From an uncultured Candidatus Saccharibacteria bacterium (GTDB taxonomy: Bacteria; Patescibacteriota; Saccharimonadia; Saccharimonadales; Saccharimonadaceae), in the NCBI GenBank assembly GCA_937876715.1, contig CALEGA010000073.1, positions 1 to 28,564 of the forward strand: a DNA stretch of 28,564 nucleotides. Direction: 5' to 3'. Shown piece after piece: positions 6,753 through 12,986 of the stretch. Each line of letters starts with the position of its first letter. Position 1 is the first letter of the stretch. A model generated the notes under the pieces. The model saw nothing but the letters and a program-made list of their open reading frames with translations, was not told where the DNA came from and made no database searches. The translations under genes were made by a program, and so were the position numbers.

Positions 6753-7475
6753 GTGGCAATTACGGAAAAGAAACGCAAACTTATCACTCGCACGCTCAGC
6801 GCGCTCATTATCACAGTGGTAATTCTCCCATCTTATTTCCTCGACGACGGCTCTTACTTATATTGGGACTTGCGCTTCGGTTTCTTAATGGCGCTCATCG
6901 AATTCGCGACGGTAATCTGCAATTCACGTTTTGTGCCACTCCATTCTGACGAATACGCCGTCACCACCTTTGTCCTCGTCGAGTTGCTCGCTTGCTTGTT
7001 CTGCTCCGACCAACTCTCGGTTGAACTCATTGGTGGTTGTATCTTCGTCTGCGTCGTCACCGACGTCTTCGCCTACCTTATGGGCACCTTCTGCGGCGGC
7101 ACTTTGATTAAGAAACGCCCGTTCCCGAAGATTTCGCCCAACAAATCCTACGAAGGTCTCATCTTCGGCATTTCCTGTGGCATAATTGGCGCCTACGTCT
7201 GGACTTTGTTCTTGAGAAACGCCGACACGCCGGTCCCGTTCTGGCGCTTCGCTATCGTTGCGCCGCTCGCGGTCTTTGGCGACCTTTTAGAGAGCCGGTT
7301 CAAGCGTCTCTACGACGTTAAGGACGCCAATGACTTCATCATCGACGTTCCCATTCTTGGCTGGCTCGAAAAACCACTCGGTGGTCGCGATGGACACGGC
7401 GGCTACCTCGACCGCCTCGATTCGCTCGCCATCGCCCTGCTCGCTCAGCTAGCCCTTGAGCTACTCTTTCTCTGA
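6753..7475 (+). CDS. cdsA: Phosphatidate cytidylyltransferase (CDP-diglyceride synthase)
   Basis: A 240-residue multi-pass membrane enzyme that makes CDP-diacylglycerol from phosphatidate and CTP. The C-terminal signature is present although slightly expanded: ESRFKRLYDVKDANDFI, then GRDGHGGYLDRLDS, which matches the CdsA pattern ending HGGxxDRxD. Several hydrophobic segments precede it. I choose the GTG at 6753 because AGGAGGGG lies just upstream and the ATG at 6717 is buried in the terminator-like hairpin. Placement between rplK and rplA is unusual. Having CdsA suggests at least partial own phospholipid head-group synthesis. Confidence 0.9.
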   Translation: MAITEKKRKLITRTLSALIITVVILPSYFLDDGSYLYWDLRFGFLMALIEFATVICNSRFVPLHSDEYAVTTFVLVELLACLFCSDQLSVELIGGCIFVCVVTDVFAYLMGTFCGGTLIKKRPFPKISPNKSYEGLIFGISCGIIGAYVWTLFLRNADTPVPFWRFAIVAPLAVFGDLLESRFKRLYDVKDANDFIIDVPILGWLEKPLGGRDGHGGYLDRLDSLAIALLAQLALELLFL

Positions 7476-7499
7476 GCTTGCACCCCACTCCTCAACTCC

Positions 7500-7525
7500 G
7501 CCTCGCTTTAAAGCGAGGCTTTCTC
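7500..7525 (+). terminator. Rho-independent terminator after cdsA
   Basis: A perfect 20-bp palindrome (7500-7519, GCCTCGCTTT and its complement) followed by TTTCTC, 24 bases after the cdsA stop. Confidence 0.7.
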
Positions 7526-7548
7526 TTGCCAAAAACCAAAAAATTTAG

Positions 7549-7624
7549 TATAATACAGACACTATTAATTCATGTTGGGAGAGCCTCAAAAGCTCGTTAT
7601 CACCACAGAAAGGATTTAAACTCC
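7549..7624 (+). promoter_or_regulatory. rplA promoter and 5' leader
   Basis: TATAAT at 7549-7554 implies a leader of about 64 nt before the rplA ATG. The leader has a small hairpin GAGC (7581-7584)/GCTC (7591-7594) and contains a 15-codon ORF (7572-7619, starting MLGEPQKLV) ending 5 nt before rplA. L1 autoregulates its mRNA in other bacteria, so an L1-binding leader is plausible, but I do not see a clear match to the rRNA site. Confidence 0.45.
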
Positions 7625-8572
7625 ATGGCTAAAAAAGCCGAAGATGCCGCTCCCGCTGAAGCGGCAGAAATCAAAGAAACTCCCGAGGTTGTTGAGGAAG
7701 TCGCAACCGAGGAAACTTCCGCTGAGCCGGAAAAATTTGCCAAATCTGGTAAAAAATCTAAAAAACACATCGAAGAGGTGAAAGCCGAAGAAGAGCGCCA
7801 AGCTCGCAAAGCCGAACGCGCCGCTGAAGAAGCTGAAGCCGAAAAGAAGCCAAAAGGCGAAAAGCCTGTCACTCGCCCGCTTATCGAGCGCCGTGGTAAG
7901 AACTACCGCAAGGCTTTCGAAAAAATCGAAAAAGGCAAAATCTACACCCTCGCCGAAGCAATGAAACTCGCCGTCGAGACCAACCCAACTAAGTTTGACG
8001 CCACCGTCGAAGCTCACGTCCGCCTCGGCGTTGACCCTCGCCAAGCCGACCAAAACATCCGCACCACCGTCGTTCTCCCGAACGGCAACGGTAAAACCGT
8101 CCGCGTCGCTGTCTTCGCTCCGCTTGACGCCGCTAAGAAAGCTAAAGAAGCTGGCGCCGACATCGCCGAAGATGCCGAATTCTTGAAGCGCCTCGATAAG
8201 GGCGAAATCGCTTTCGACGTCCTTATTTCCACTCCGCAATATATGCCGAAGCTCGGTAAATATGCTCGTATGCTTGGCCCTAAAGGTTTGATGCCGAATC
8301 CTAAAGCCGGCACCGTCACTATAGATCTCGAAAAAGCCGTCAAAGAAGCTAAAGCTGGTAAAGTCGAATACCGCGTCGATAAACAATCTATCGTCCACAT
8401 CGGCCTCGGCAAAGTTAGCTTTGGCGCCGACAAGCTCTTAGAAAACGCCAACGTCTTCTTCGACTCTCTCAAAGCGCAGAAGCCCGCCTCCCTCAAAGGT
8501 AACTACGTTAAAAGCGTCTTCATCACTACCACTATGGGTCCTTCCATCGCGGTAGAAAACCTCTACAGCTAA
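7625..8572 (+). CDS. rplA: Large ribosomal subunit protein uL1 with long acidic/basic N-terminal extension
   Basis: A 315-residue protein; ordinary L1 is about 230. The L1 body begins near residue 95 (KNYRKAFEKIEKGKIYTLAEA) and carries the conserved blocks RLGVDPRQADQNIRTTVVLP, GPKGLMPNPKAGTVT and TTTMGPSIAV. The first about 95 residues are rich in Glu, Lys and Ala and look disordered. The ATG at 7625 is preferred over an open frame reaching back to 7478 because the promoter and leader lie in between and the protein begins with a typical MAKKA. It forms part of the L1 stalk at the ribosomal E site. Confidence 0.95.
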   Translation: MAKKAEDAAPAEAAEIKETPEVVEEVATEETSAEPEKFAKSGKKSKKHIEEVKAEEERQARKAERAAEEAEAEKKPKGEKPVTRPLIERRGKNYRKAFEKIEKGKIYTLAEAMKLAVETNPTKFDATVEAHVRLGVDPRQADQNIRTTVVLPNGNGKTVRVAVFAPLDAAKKAKEAGADIAEDAEFLKRLDKGEIAFDVLISTPQYMPKLGKYARMLGPKGLMPNPKAGTVTIDLEKAVKEAKAGKVEYRVDKQSIVHIGLGKVSFGADKLLENANVFFDSLKAQKPASLKGNYVKSVFITTTMGPSIAVENLYS

Positions 8573-8581
8573 GTAAACAAA

Positions 8582-8605
8582 AGAGCGTCCCAGGGCGCTC
8601 TTTTT
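8582..8605 (+). terminator. Rho-independent terminator after rplA
   Basis: Arms AGAGCGTC (8582-8589) and GGCGCTCT (8594-8601), 8 bp with one G-T pair and a CCAG loop, followed by a T-run to 8605. Confidence 0.8.
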
Positions 8606-8607
8606 CG

Positions 8608-8616
8608 TGCTATATT
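8608..8616 (+). promoter_or_regulatory. Leaderless extended -10 promoter of the nuclease gene
   Basis: TGC then TATATT (8611-8616), 6 nt before the ATG at 8623. It begins within 3 nt of the rplA terminator. Confidence 0.55.
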
Positions 8617-8622
8617 ATATAT

Positions 8623-9324
8623 ATGAGTTACAAGACACGTCGCGTCGGAGGTTTTCTAGGATTATTAGCAATAGTCCTAGGCATCATTCTTCTTAATCCT
8701 AATTCTTACGAAACCACCTACACCCCGACCAACGTTTCCGCCGATAACAACGCCACTCTCGCCGTCAACGTTTTGGAAAAACTTGAAGTCAAAGGCCGCG
8801 CACCCAAGACCGGATACGATAGAGAACAATTCTACAAATCCTGGCCCTCCATTGACGGTTGCAATCTCCGCCAAAGAATTATCAAGCGCGACCTCGGCGA
8901 CACCGCCGTCGTCTCGAGCGAAGATAATTGTACTGTTATTTCTGGCGAATATGACGAACCTTACACCGGCTCACACCTCGTCTTCTATCAAAAATCTGAC
9001 TTCACCAAAGGCGTCCAAATCGACCACGTCGTCGCCCTTTCCGACGCCTGGCAAAAAGGTGCGCAAAACCTAAGCGCCGACGAACGCTATAATCTCGCTA
9101 CCGACCCACTTAACCTCCTCGCCGTTGACAGTAAAACCAACCAAGGCAAATCCGACGGCGACGCCGCCACTTGGCTTCCACCCAACAAAAAGTTCCGCTG
9201 CACTTACGTCGCCCGCCAAATCTCCGTCAAATATAAATATCGCCTCTGGGTCACCGAAGCAGAAAAGAACGCCATCAAGAATGTTCTAAAGAATTGTCCC
9301 GAGGAACCCGCTATAGGTGTATAA
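8623..9324 (+). CDS. Membrane-anchored or secreted HNH-type nuclease (DUF1524/GmrSD-like)
   Basis: A 233-residue protein with an N-terminal signal anchor (basic residues, then a hydrophobic helix at about 9-24), so it acts outside the membrane. The C-terminal half is the His-Me-finger domain typical of secreted actinobacterial-type HNH proteins: VQIDHVVALSDAWQ (Asp-His at 134-135), DPLNLLAVD (Asn164), a GKSDGDAATWLPP block at about 175-187 and RCTYVARQISVK. Cysteines at 80, 103, 193 and near the C-terminus could form disulfides. In an epibiotic, nucleotide-scavenging lifestyle it could degrade external DNA; that role is inferred. Its stop codon lies inside the smpB promoter. Confidence 0.8.
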   Translation: MSYKTRRVGGFLGLLAIVLGIILLNPNSYETTYTPTNVSADNNATLAVNVLEKLEVKGRAPKTGYDREQFYKSWPSIDGCNLRQRIIKRDLGDTAVVSSEDNCTVISGEYDEPYTGSHLVFYQKSDFTKGVQIDHVVALSDAWQKGAQNLSADERYNLATDPLNLLAVDSKTNQGKSDGDAATWLPPNKKFRCTYVARQISVKYKYRLWVTEAEKNAIKNVLKNCPEEPAIGV

Positions 9325-9325
9325 T
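9320..9325 (+). promoter_or_regulatory. Leaderless promoter of smpB, overlapping the upstream stop codon
   Basis: TATAAT (9320-9325) ends 6 nt before the smpB ATG at 9332; its central TAA (9322-9324) is the stop of the nuclease gene. AGGA between box and ATG could alternatively serve a read-through transcript. Confidence 0.55.
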
Positions 9326-9331
9326 AGGAAT

Positions 9332-9745
9332 ATGAAAAAGAAAAAGCAGCCCACTACCGTCACCGTTAATCGCCGCGCCCATTTCGACTACGCGCTCGGC
9401 GATGAATTGACCTGCGGTATGAGCTTGACCGGTCCCGAAGTTCGCCTTATCCGTGACCACCACGTCCAGCTCAAGGGTAGCTTCGTCACCATCAGAAACG
9501 GCGAGCTCTGGCTTAATAACCTCACGCTCGGCGCGGAAACCGCCCGCAACATCCGCCTCCTCGCCACTAAAAAACAAATCGCCAGCCTAGAAAAGCAAAA
9601 AGCCGCCGGTATGACTATCGTCCCGACTAAACTTCTCGGCGGCGGTCGCCACATTAAGCTCGTCATCGCCCTCGGCAAAGGCAAGAAAAAATATGACAAA
9701 CGTGAAACTATTAAAAAGCGAGATTTCGACCGTGGCAGATATTAA
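9332..9745 (+). CDS. smpB: SsrA-binding protein SmpB
   Basis: A 137-residue protein that delivers tmRNA to stalled ribosomes in trans-translation. Family blocks are clear: NRRAHFDYALGDELTCGMSL, TGPEVRLIRDHHVQLKGSF, ELWLNNLTLG, and the C-terminal GKGKKKYDKRETIKKRD. The frame is open for five more codons upstream, but the ATG at 9332 fits the promoter and the usual N-terminus. No tmRNA gene is visible in this window. Confidence 0.95.
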   Translation: MKKKKQPTTVTVNRRAHFDYALGDELTCGMSLTGPEVRLIRDHHVQLKGSFVTIRNGELWLNNLTLGAETARNIRLLATKKQIASLEKQKAAGMTIVPTKLLGGGRHIKLVIALGKGKKKYDKRETIKKRDFDRGRY

Positions 9746-10589
9746 ACTTTTCTCCTGGAACGTCAACGGTCTCCGCGCCGTGCTGCGCAAAGGCGCTCTC
9801 CAAAAATTCTTGAGCGAACAACAACCCGATGTCCTCTGCCTCCAAGAAATCAAATGCAAACCCGACCAACTCAACCTTTTTGAAGCTGACGCCTTAAAAG
9901 ATTATCAAGTTTTTTGGCATCCCGCCGAACGCGCTGGCTATTCCGGCACCGCTATTTTGGTTAAAGAGACTCGCCATAAATCTCATGAAACCGTGTCCCG
10001 AAATTTTTACGAAAATTTCGAAGTGAGCGAAACCCGCGACGGCGGGCTTGAGCGAACGGGGTTGAATGAGATTGGCGGCGAGGCTCGTGGTGAAGGTAGG
10101 ATTTTGATATTGGAGTTCAGTGATTTTTATTTAGCCAATGTTTACACTCCTAACTCCAAGCCCGACCTCTCGAGGTTAAAACTCCGCCACGACTCTTGGG
10201 ACCCCGACTTTAAAAACTTGCTCAAAGAATTAGAAAAAGCCAAGCCCGTCATCACTTGCGGCGACTTCAACTGCGCCCACCAAGAAATTGACCTCGCCCG
10301 CCCTAAAACAAATCACCATAGCGCCGGCTTTACCGACGAAGAACGCGAGGGAATCACGAACCTGCTCGCCGCCGGCTTCCTCGACACTTTCCGCGTCAAA
10401 CACCCGAGCGCCCAAAGATACACTTGGTGGTCGCACTGGGGTAAGGCAAGAGAAAACAACGTCGGCTGGCGCATCGACTACTTCTTCATCAGCAAATCGC
10501 TCAAACCTAGTCTCAGGGACGCCGAAATCTATGAACACTACCTCGGCTCTGACCACTGCCCAATTTCCATCACTCTGGAGGTTAAATAA
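9732..10589 (+). CDS. xth: Exodeoxyribonuclease III / AP endonuclease
   Basis: A 285-residue protein of the ExoIII family (base excision repair, cuts at abasic sites). Catalytic elements: FSWNVNGLR (Asn), LCLQEIKC (metal-binding Glu), CGDFNCAHQEIDL (Asp/Asn), GWRIDYFF, and C-terminal GSDHCPI (Asp-His). I choose GTG at 9732, because it gives MADIKLFSWN, the typical N-terminus, and overlaps smpB by only 14 nt; the ATG at 9693 would overlap by 53 nt. A compositionally odd segment with palindromes lies in the middle (see 9999-10115), adding roughly a dozen residues relative to bacterial ExoA proteins. It is translationally coupled to the next gene (TAATG overlap). Confidence 0.93.
   Translation: MADIKLFSWNVNGLRAVLRKGALQKFLSEQQPDVLCLQEIKCKPDQLNLFEADALKDYQVFWHPAERAGYSGTAILVKETRHKSHETVSRNFYENFEVSETRDGGLERTGLNEIGGEARGEGRILILEFSDFYLANVYTPNSKPDLSRLKLRHDSWDPDFKNLLKELEKAKPVITCGDFNCAHQEIDLARPKTNHHSAGFTDEEREGITNLLAAGFLDTFRVKHPSAQRYTWWSHWGKARENNVGWRIDYFFISKSLKPSLRDAEIYEHYLGSDHCPISITLEVK
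9999..10115 (+). repeat. In-frame palindrome-bearing insert within the exonuclease III gene
   Basis: CGAAATTTT (9999-10007) and AAAATTTCG (10012-10020) form a perfect 9-bp stem with a 4-nt loop; shortly after, CCCGC GACG GCGGG forms another. The following 70 bases are rich in GAG, GGG, TTG and AGG codons, opposite in strand composition to the flanking gene. The frame stays open and both flanks match ExoIII, so the segment is a tolerated insert or a hypervariable loop. Confidence 0.4.
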
Positions 10590-11404
10590 TGCCCGCTCAA
10601 ACCGCTCCCGCGCCTTACTGGGACAAAAAAGGCAACGAATCAAAAGCTGCTAGCGACCTCTCGTGGAACTTCCCCGAGCAAAAACAAGGCACCGTCTCCA
10701 TCATCGGCGGCAACCGCGAAGCTTTCTCAACCGAAGTTAAAATCGCCGACTACCTCCTCAAGCACTTCCCGATGATTAAAGAGGTTAAAAACGTCCTCCC
10801 TGACGCTCTCAAAAGAAAACTTCCCCCGTTCGAAAACCTCAACTTCTGTCCCTCGACCGAGACCGGTTCTTTCACCTCCTCCAACGAACTCACCGCCTCC
10901 ATCGTCGGCAGCGATATGGTCATTCTTTCCGGCGACCTCTCGAAAAACTCCCTCACTTGTGTTGCCGTCTCTCGCCTCATCCAATTCGCCGACGAATCGA
11001 CGCCGTTCATTCTCACGCGCGACACCGTTGACCTCGTTAAAAACGAAGCGTTCAACTTCATCGAACGCGACGGCATCTACCTTATTGCCTCCCTCGCTCA
11101 GCTCCAAAAACTCCTCCGCGCCCTTTTCTACCCCCGTCCTATTCTTCTCAGCTCGCCCATTTTTCCCGTCATCGAAACGCTCCACAAATTCACCTTGAGC
11201 TACCCCGTCTCGCTCATCACATTCCACGATGGCAAAATCATCTGTGCGAGCCACGGTGACGTCACCACTATCGACATCGCCACCACCAACTTCACGCCCA
11301 TCTCCCTCTGGTCGGGCGACCTCGCCGCTCGCCTCGCCGCGTTTGCTATGTTTAACCCGAAAAATCCCCTCGAATCTATGGTTGCTGCGATCAACTATAA
11401 ATAG
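10589..11404 (+). CDS. NnrD-like (NAD(P)H-hydrate dehydratase / ribokinase-fold) protein, divergent
   Basis: A 271-residue protein whose layout matches the YjeF C-terminal domain, an ADP/ATP-dependent NAD(P)HX dehydratase. It shows SIIGGN near residue 37, a GSDMVILSGDLS strand, PFILTRDTVDLV matching the family's PVVLDADALNLL, a DGKIICASHGDVTTI strand, and a C-terminal SGDLAARLAAF matching the GTGDVLAGxxAA catalytic block with the key Asp kept. Overall identity to known NnrD is evidently low, several motif residues differ, and no NnrE epimerase domain is present, so activity is uncertain. It overlaps the xth stop by 1 nt, a coupling typical of this genome. Confidence 0.5.
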   Translation: MPAQTAPAPYWDKKGNESKAASDLSWNFPEQKQGTVSIIGGNREAFSTEVKIADYLLKHFPMIKEVKNVLPDALKRKLPPFENLNFCPSTETGSFTSSNELTASIVGSDMVILSGDLSKNSLTCVAVSRLIQFADESTPFILTRDTVDLVKNEAFNFIERDGIYLIASLAQLQKLLRALFYPRPILLSSPIFPVIETLHKFTLSYPVSLITFHDGKIICASHGDVTTIDIATTNFTPISLWSGDLAARLAAFAMFNPKNPLESMVAAINYK

Positions 11405-11410
11405 TATAAT
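11405..11410 (+). promoter_or_regulatory. -10 box of the metK riboswitch transcript
   Basis: TATAAT begins immediately after the stop codon of the upstream gene. Transcription from about 11417 starts just at the 5' edge of the riboswitch. Confidence 0.6.
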
Positions 11411-11417
11411 AAGAAAG

Positions 11418-11510
11418 TTAATATCAAGAAGGAGCGAGAGAACGGCTCGATGACCTCCTACCAACCTGTATCCATAAGGTGGTAATTCCGACCAAGAAAG
11501 GAAAGATATG
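11418..11510 (+). promoter_or_regulatory. SAM riboswitch (SAM-I/SAM-IV clan, compact)
   Basis: The 5' leader of metK contains the SAM-I-clan core. P1 pairs ATATC (11421-11425) with GATAT (11505-11509). P2 consists of AGGAG/CTCCT (11430-11434 with 11455-11459) and an upper CGAG/CTCG stem, with the conserved GATGA (11449-11453). Then come CCAACC, a short P3 (ACCT/AGGT, 11464-11467 with 11477-11480) and GGTAATTCCG (11481-11490), equivalent to the conserved GGUGCUAAUUCC. A pseudoknot can form between CGG in the P2 loop (11443-11445) and CCG (11488-11490). No standard P4 hairpin follows. P1 includes the first two bases of the metK start codon and lies next to the AAAGGAAAG ribosome site, so control is probably translational. 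Confidence 0.85.
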
Positions 11511-12476
11511 TTCTATCGAACTGCGGAGAGCGTCTCTCCGAAACACCCTGACAAACTTTGCGACCAAATTTCCGACGCGATTTTGGACGCTTATTTAGCG
11601 GAAGATCCAACCGCACGCGTCGCCGCGGAAACTTGCGGCGGTCACGGCGTCGTTTTCGTCACTGGCGAAATCACGTCTAGCGCCGAAACGGTCAACGTCG
11701 AGGACATCGTCAAACGTATCACTGACGACCCCAAAATCGAAGTCCACACTAAAATCGTCAAACAATCTCCCGAAATCGCTCAAGGCGTTGACGTGGGTGG
11801 CGCTGGCGACCAAGGCATTATGATTGGCTATGCCACCGACGAAACCCCCGAAATGCTCCCGCTCGAAGTCGTCCTCGCCCGCCGACTTAACCAATTCATC
11901 TACGCCCACTATCCTTTCGACGGCAAAACTCAAGTCACGCTCGACCCCAAAGGCAAGGTCGCTTCCATTGTCGCCTCTTTCCAAAACGCGCCAAAAGCCG
12001 AACTAGAAAAGCTCATCAAGGAGTTTATCGCCGAGCATAAATTAAACGCTGACGCCAAAATCATCGCCAACCCCGCTGGCGATTGGAACCAAGGCGGTTT
12101 CGAAGCCGACACCGGTCTCACCGGTCGCAAACTCATCGTTGACAACTACGGTCCCCGCATTCCAATCGGCGGTGGCTGCTTCTCTGGTAAAGACGCTACC
12201 AAAGTTGACCGCTCCGCTGCCTATATGGCAAGACGCGTCGCGGTTGACTATTTGAAAAAACGCCACGCTCACGAAGTTTTCGTTCGCCTCGCCTACGCCA
12301 TCGGTCTTGCTGAGCCGCTCGAAAAAACCGTCATCATCGACGGCAAGCCAGAAGAAATCGAAGGCTACGACCTCACTCCCGCCGGCATCATCAAGGCGCT
12401 AGATTTACGTCGTCCAATTTACGAGCCCACCGCACGCTACGGTCACTTCGGCGAAGGCTTCGACTGGGACAAATAG
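11508..12476 (+). CDS. metK: S-adenosylmethionine synthetase (compact form)
   Basis: A 322-residue enzyme making AdoMet from methionine and ATP; common bacterial MetK is about 380-400 residues. Key blocks are present: SVSPKHPDKLCDQISDA, KQSPEIAQGVD, GAGDQGIMIGYATDET, DTGLTGRKLIVDNYG, GGGCFSGKDATKVDRSAAYMAR and the C-terminal YGHFGEG. Shortening is visible in the region before KQSP, where the usual GFDANSCAV-type stretch is missing, and in the central and final parts. It is regulated by the riboswitch directly upstream. The product also supplies the cassette methyltransferase at 3302. Confidence 0.95.
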   Translation: MFYRTAESVSPKHPDKLCDQISDAILDAYLAEDPTARVAAETCGGHGVVFVTGEITSSAETVNVEDIVKRITDDPKIEVHTKIVKQSPEIAQGVDVGGAGDQGIMIGYATDETPEMLPLEVVLARRLNQFIYAHYPFDGKTQVTLDPKGKVASIVASFQNAPKAELEKLIKEFIAEHKLNADAKIIANPAGDWNQGGFEADTGLTGRKLIVDNYGPRIPIGGGCFSGKDATKVDRSAAYMARRVAVDYLKKRHAHEVFVRLAYAIGLAEPLEKTVIIDGKPEEIEGYDLTPAGIIKALDLRRPIYEPTARYGHFGEGFDWDK

Positions 12477-12500
12477 CTTGCAAAACACGCAGAAATGCTA

Positions 12501-12582
12501 TATAATATATATGTATATCAAATAACATCTATCTCCGAGAACTCCATTCTTTCGAGGTTACGGAGAACGAAAGGATAACCTA
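12501..12582 (+). promoter_or_regulatory. rpsJ promoter and structured leader
   Basis: TATAAT at 12501-12506, with TGC a little upstream, gives a leader of about 70 nt. The leader has a hairpin with outer stem CTCCG (12533-12537)/CGGAG (12561-12565) and an inner imperfect stem, then AAAGGA before the ATG. Ribosomal-protein leaders of this kind are often autoregulatory; the ligand is not evident. Confidence 0.45.
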
Positions 12583-12918
12583 ATGGCTGATAAAGCTAAA
12601 ACCCCCAAAGATGAGGGCTTGAAAATCCGCATTCGCCTCAAGGCGTATGATCACCGCGTGATTGACCAAAGCGCAAAGCAAATCGTCGATACCGCCATCC
12701 GCACCGGCGCCACCGTTTCCGGCCCTGTGCCTCTGCCGACCAAGCGCTCGACTTTCACCGTCGTTAAATCCCCACACGTCTATAAGACCGGCGGCGAAGC
12801 TTTCGAAATGAAAGTCCATAAACGCCTCATCGACATCTCTAACGCCACGCCAAAGACCATCGAGAGCCTTCAAAATCTCGCTCTCCCTGCTGGCGTTGAC
12901 GCAGAAATCCGTATGTAA
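12583..12918 (+). CDS. rpsJ: Small ribosomal subunit protein uS10
   Basis: A 111-residue protein (typical about 102) with a short charged N-terminal extension (MADKAKTPKDEG). Family blocks: IRIRLKAYDHRVIDQSAKQIVDTA, GPVPLPTKRSTFTVVKSPH and the C-terminal LPAGVDAEIRM. It normally heads the S10 operon (rplC, rplD follow); here it stands alone with its own leader and terminator. It also works with NusB in antitermination. Confidence 0.97.
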   Translation: MADKAKTPKDEGLKIRIRLKAYDHRVIDQSAKQIVDTAIRTGATVSGPVPLPTKRSTFTVVKSPHVYKTGGEAFEMKVHKRLIDISNATPKTIESLQNLALPAGVDAEIRM

Positions 12919-12946
12919 CAGAGATAAAATTAAACATAAAAAATAT

Positions 12947-12976
12947 GGCTCTTGTAAAAAAGAGCCTATTTTTTTA
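12947..12976 (+). terminator. Rho-independent terminator after rpsJ
   Basis: GGCTCTT (12947-12953) and AAGAGCC (12960-12966) form a 7-bp stem followed by TATTTTTTT. The end of the T-run merges into the next promoter. Confidence 0.75.
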
Positions 12977-12980
12977 TAAT
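12975..12980 (+). promoter_or_regulatory. Leaderless promoter of the envelope operon
   Basis: TATAAT (12975-12980) directly continues the rpsJ terminator T-run and lies 6 nt before the ATG at 12987. The intervening AGAGCC repeats the terminator arm, so it could pair alternatively with GGCTCT in read-through RNA. Confidence 0.55.
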
Positions 12981-12986
12981 AGAGCC

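Noticed and set aside
7478..7624. Upstream extension of rplA to 7478
   Set aside because: The region contains a terminator, a promoter and a leader; L1 begins naturally at 7625.
10727..11464. Minus-strand open frame of 245 codons opposite the NnrD-like gene
   Set aside because: It runs through the metK riboswitch leader, has biased D/E/G composition typical of shadow frames, and no ribosome site.
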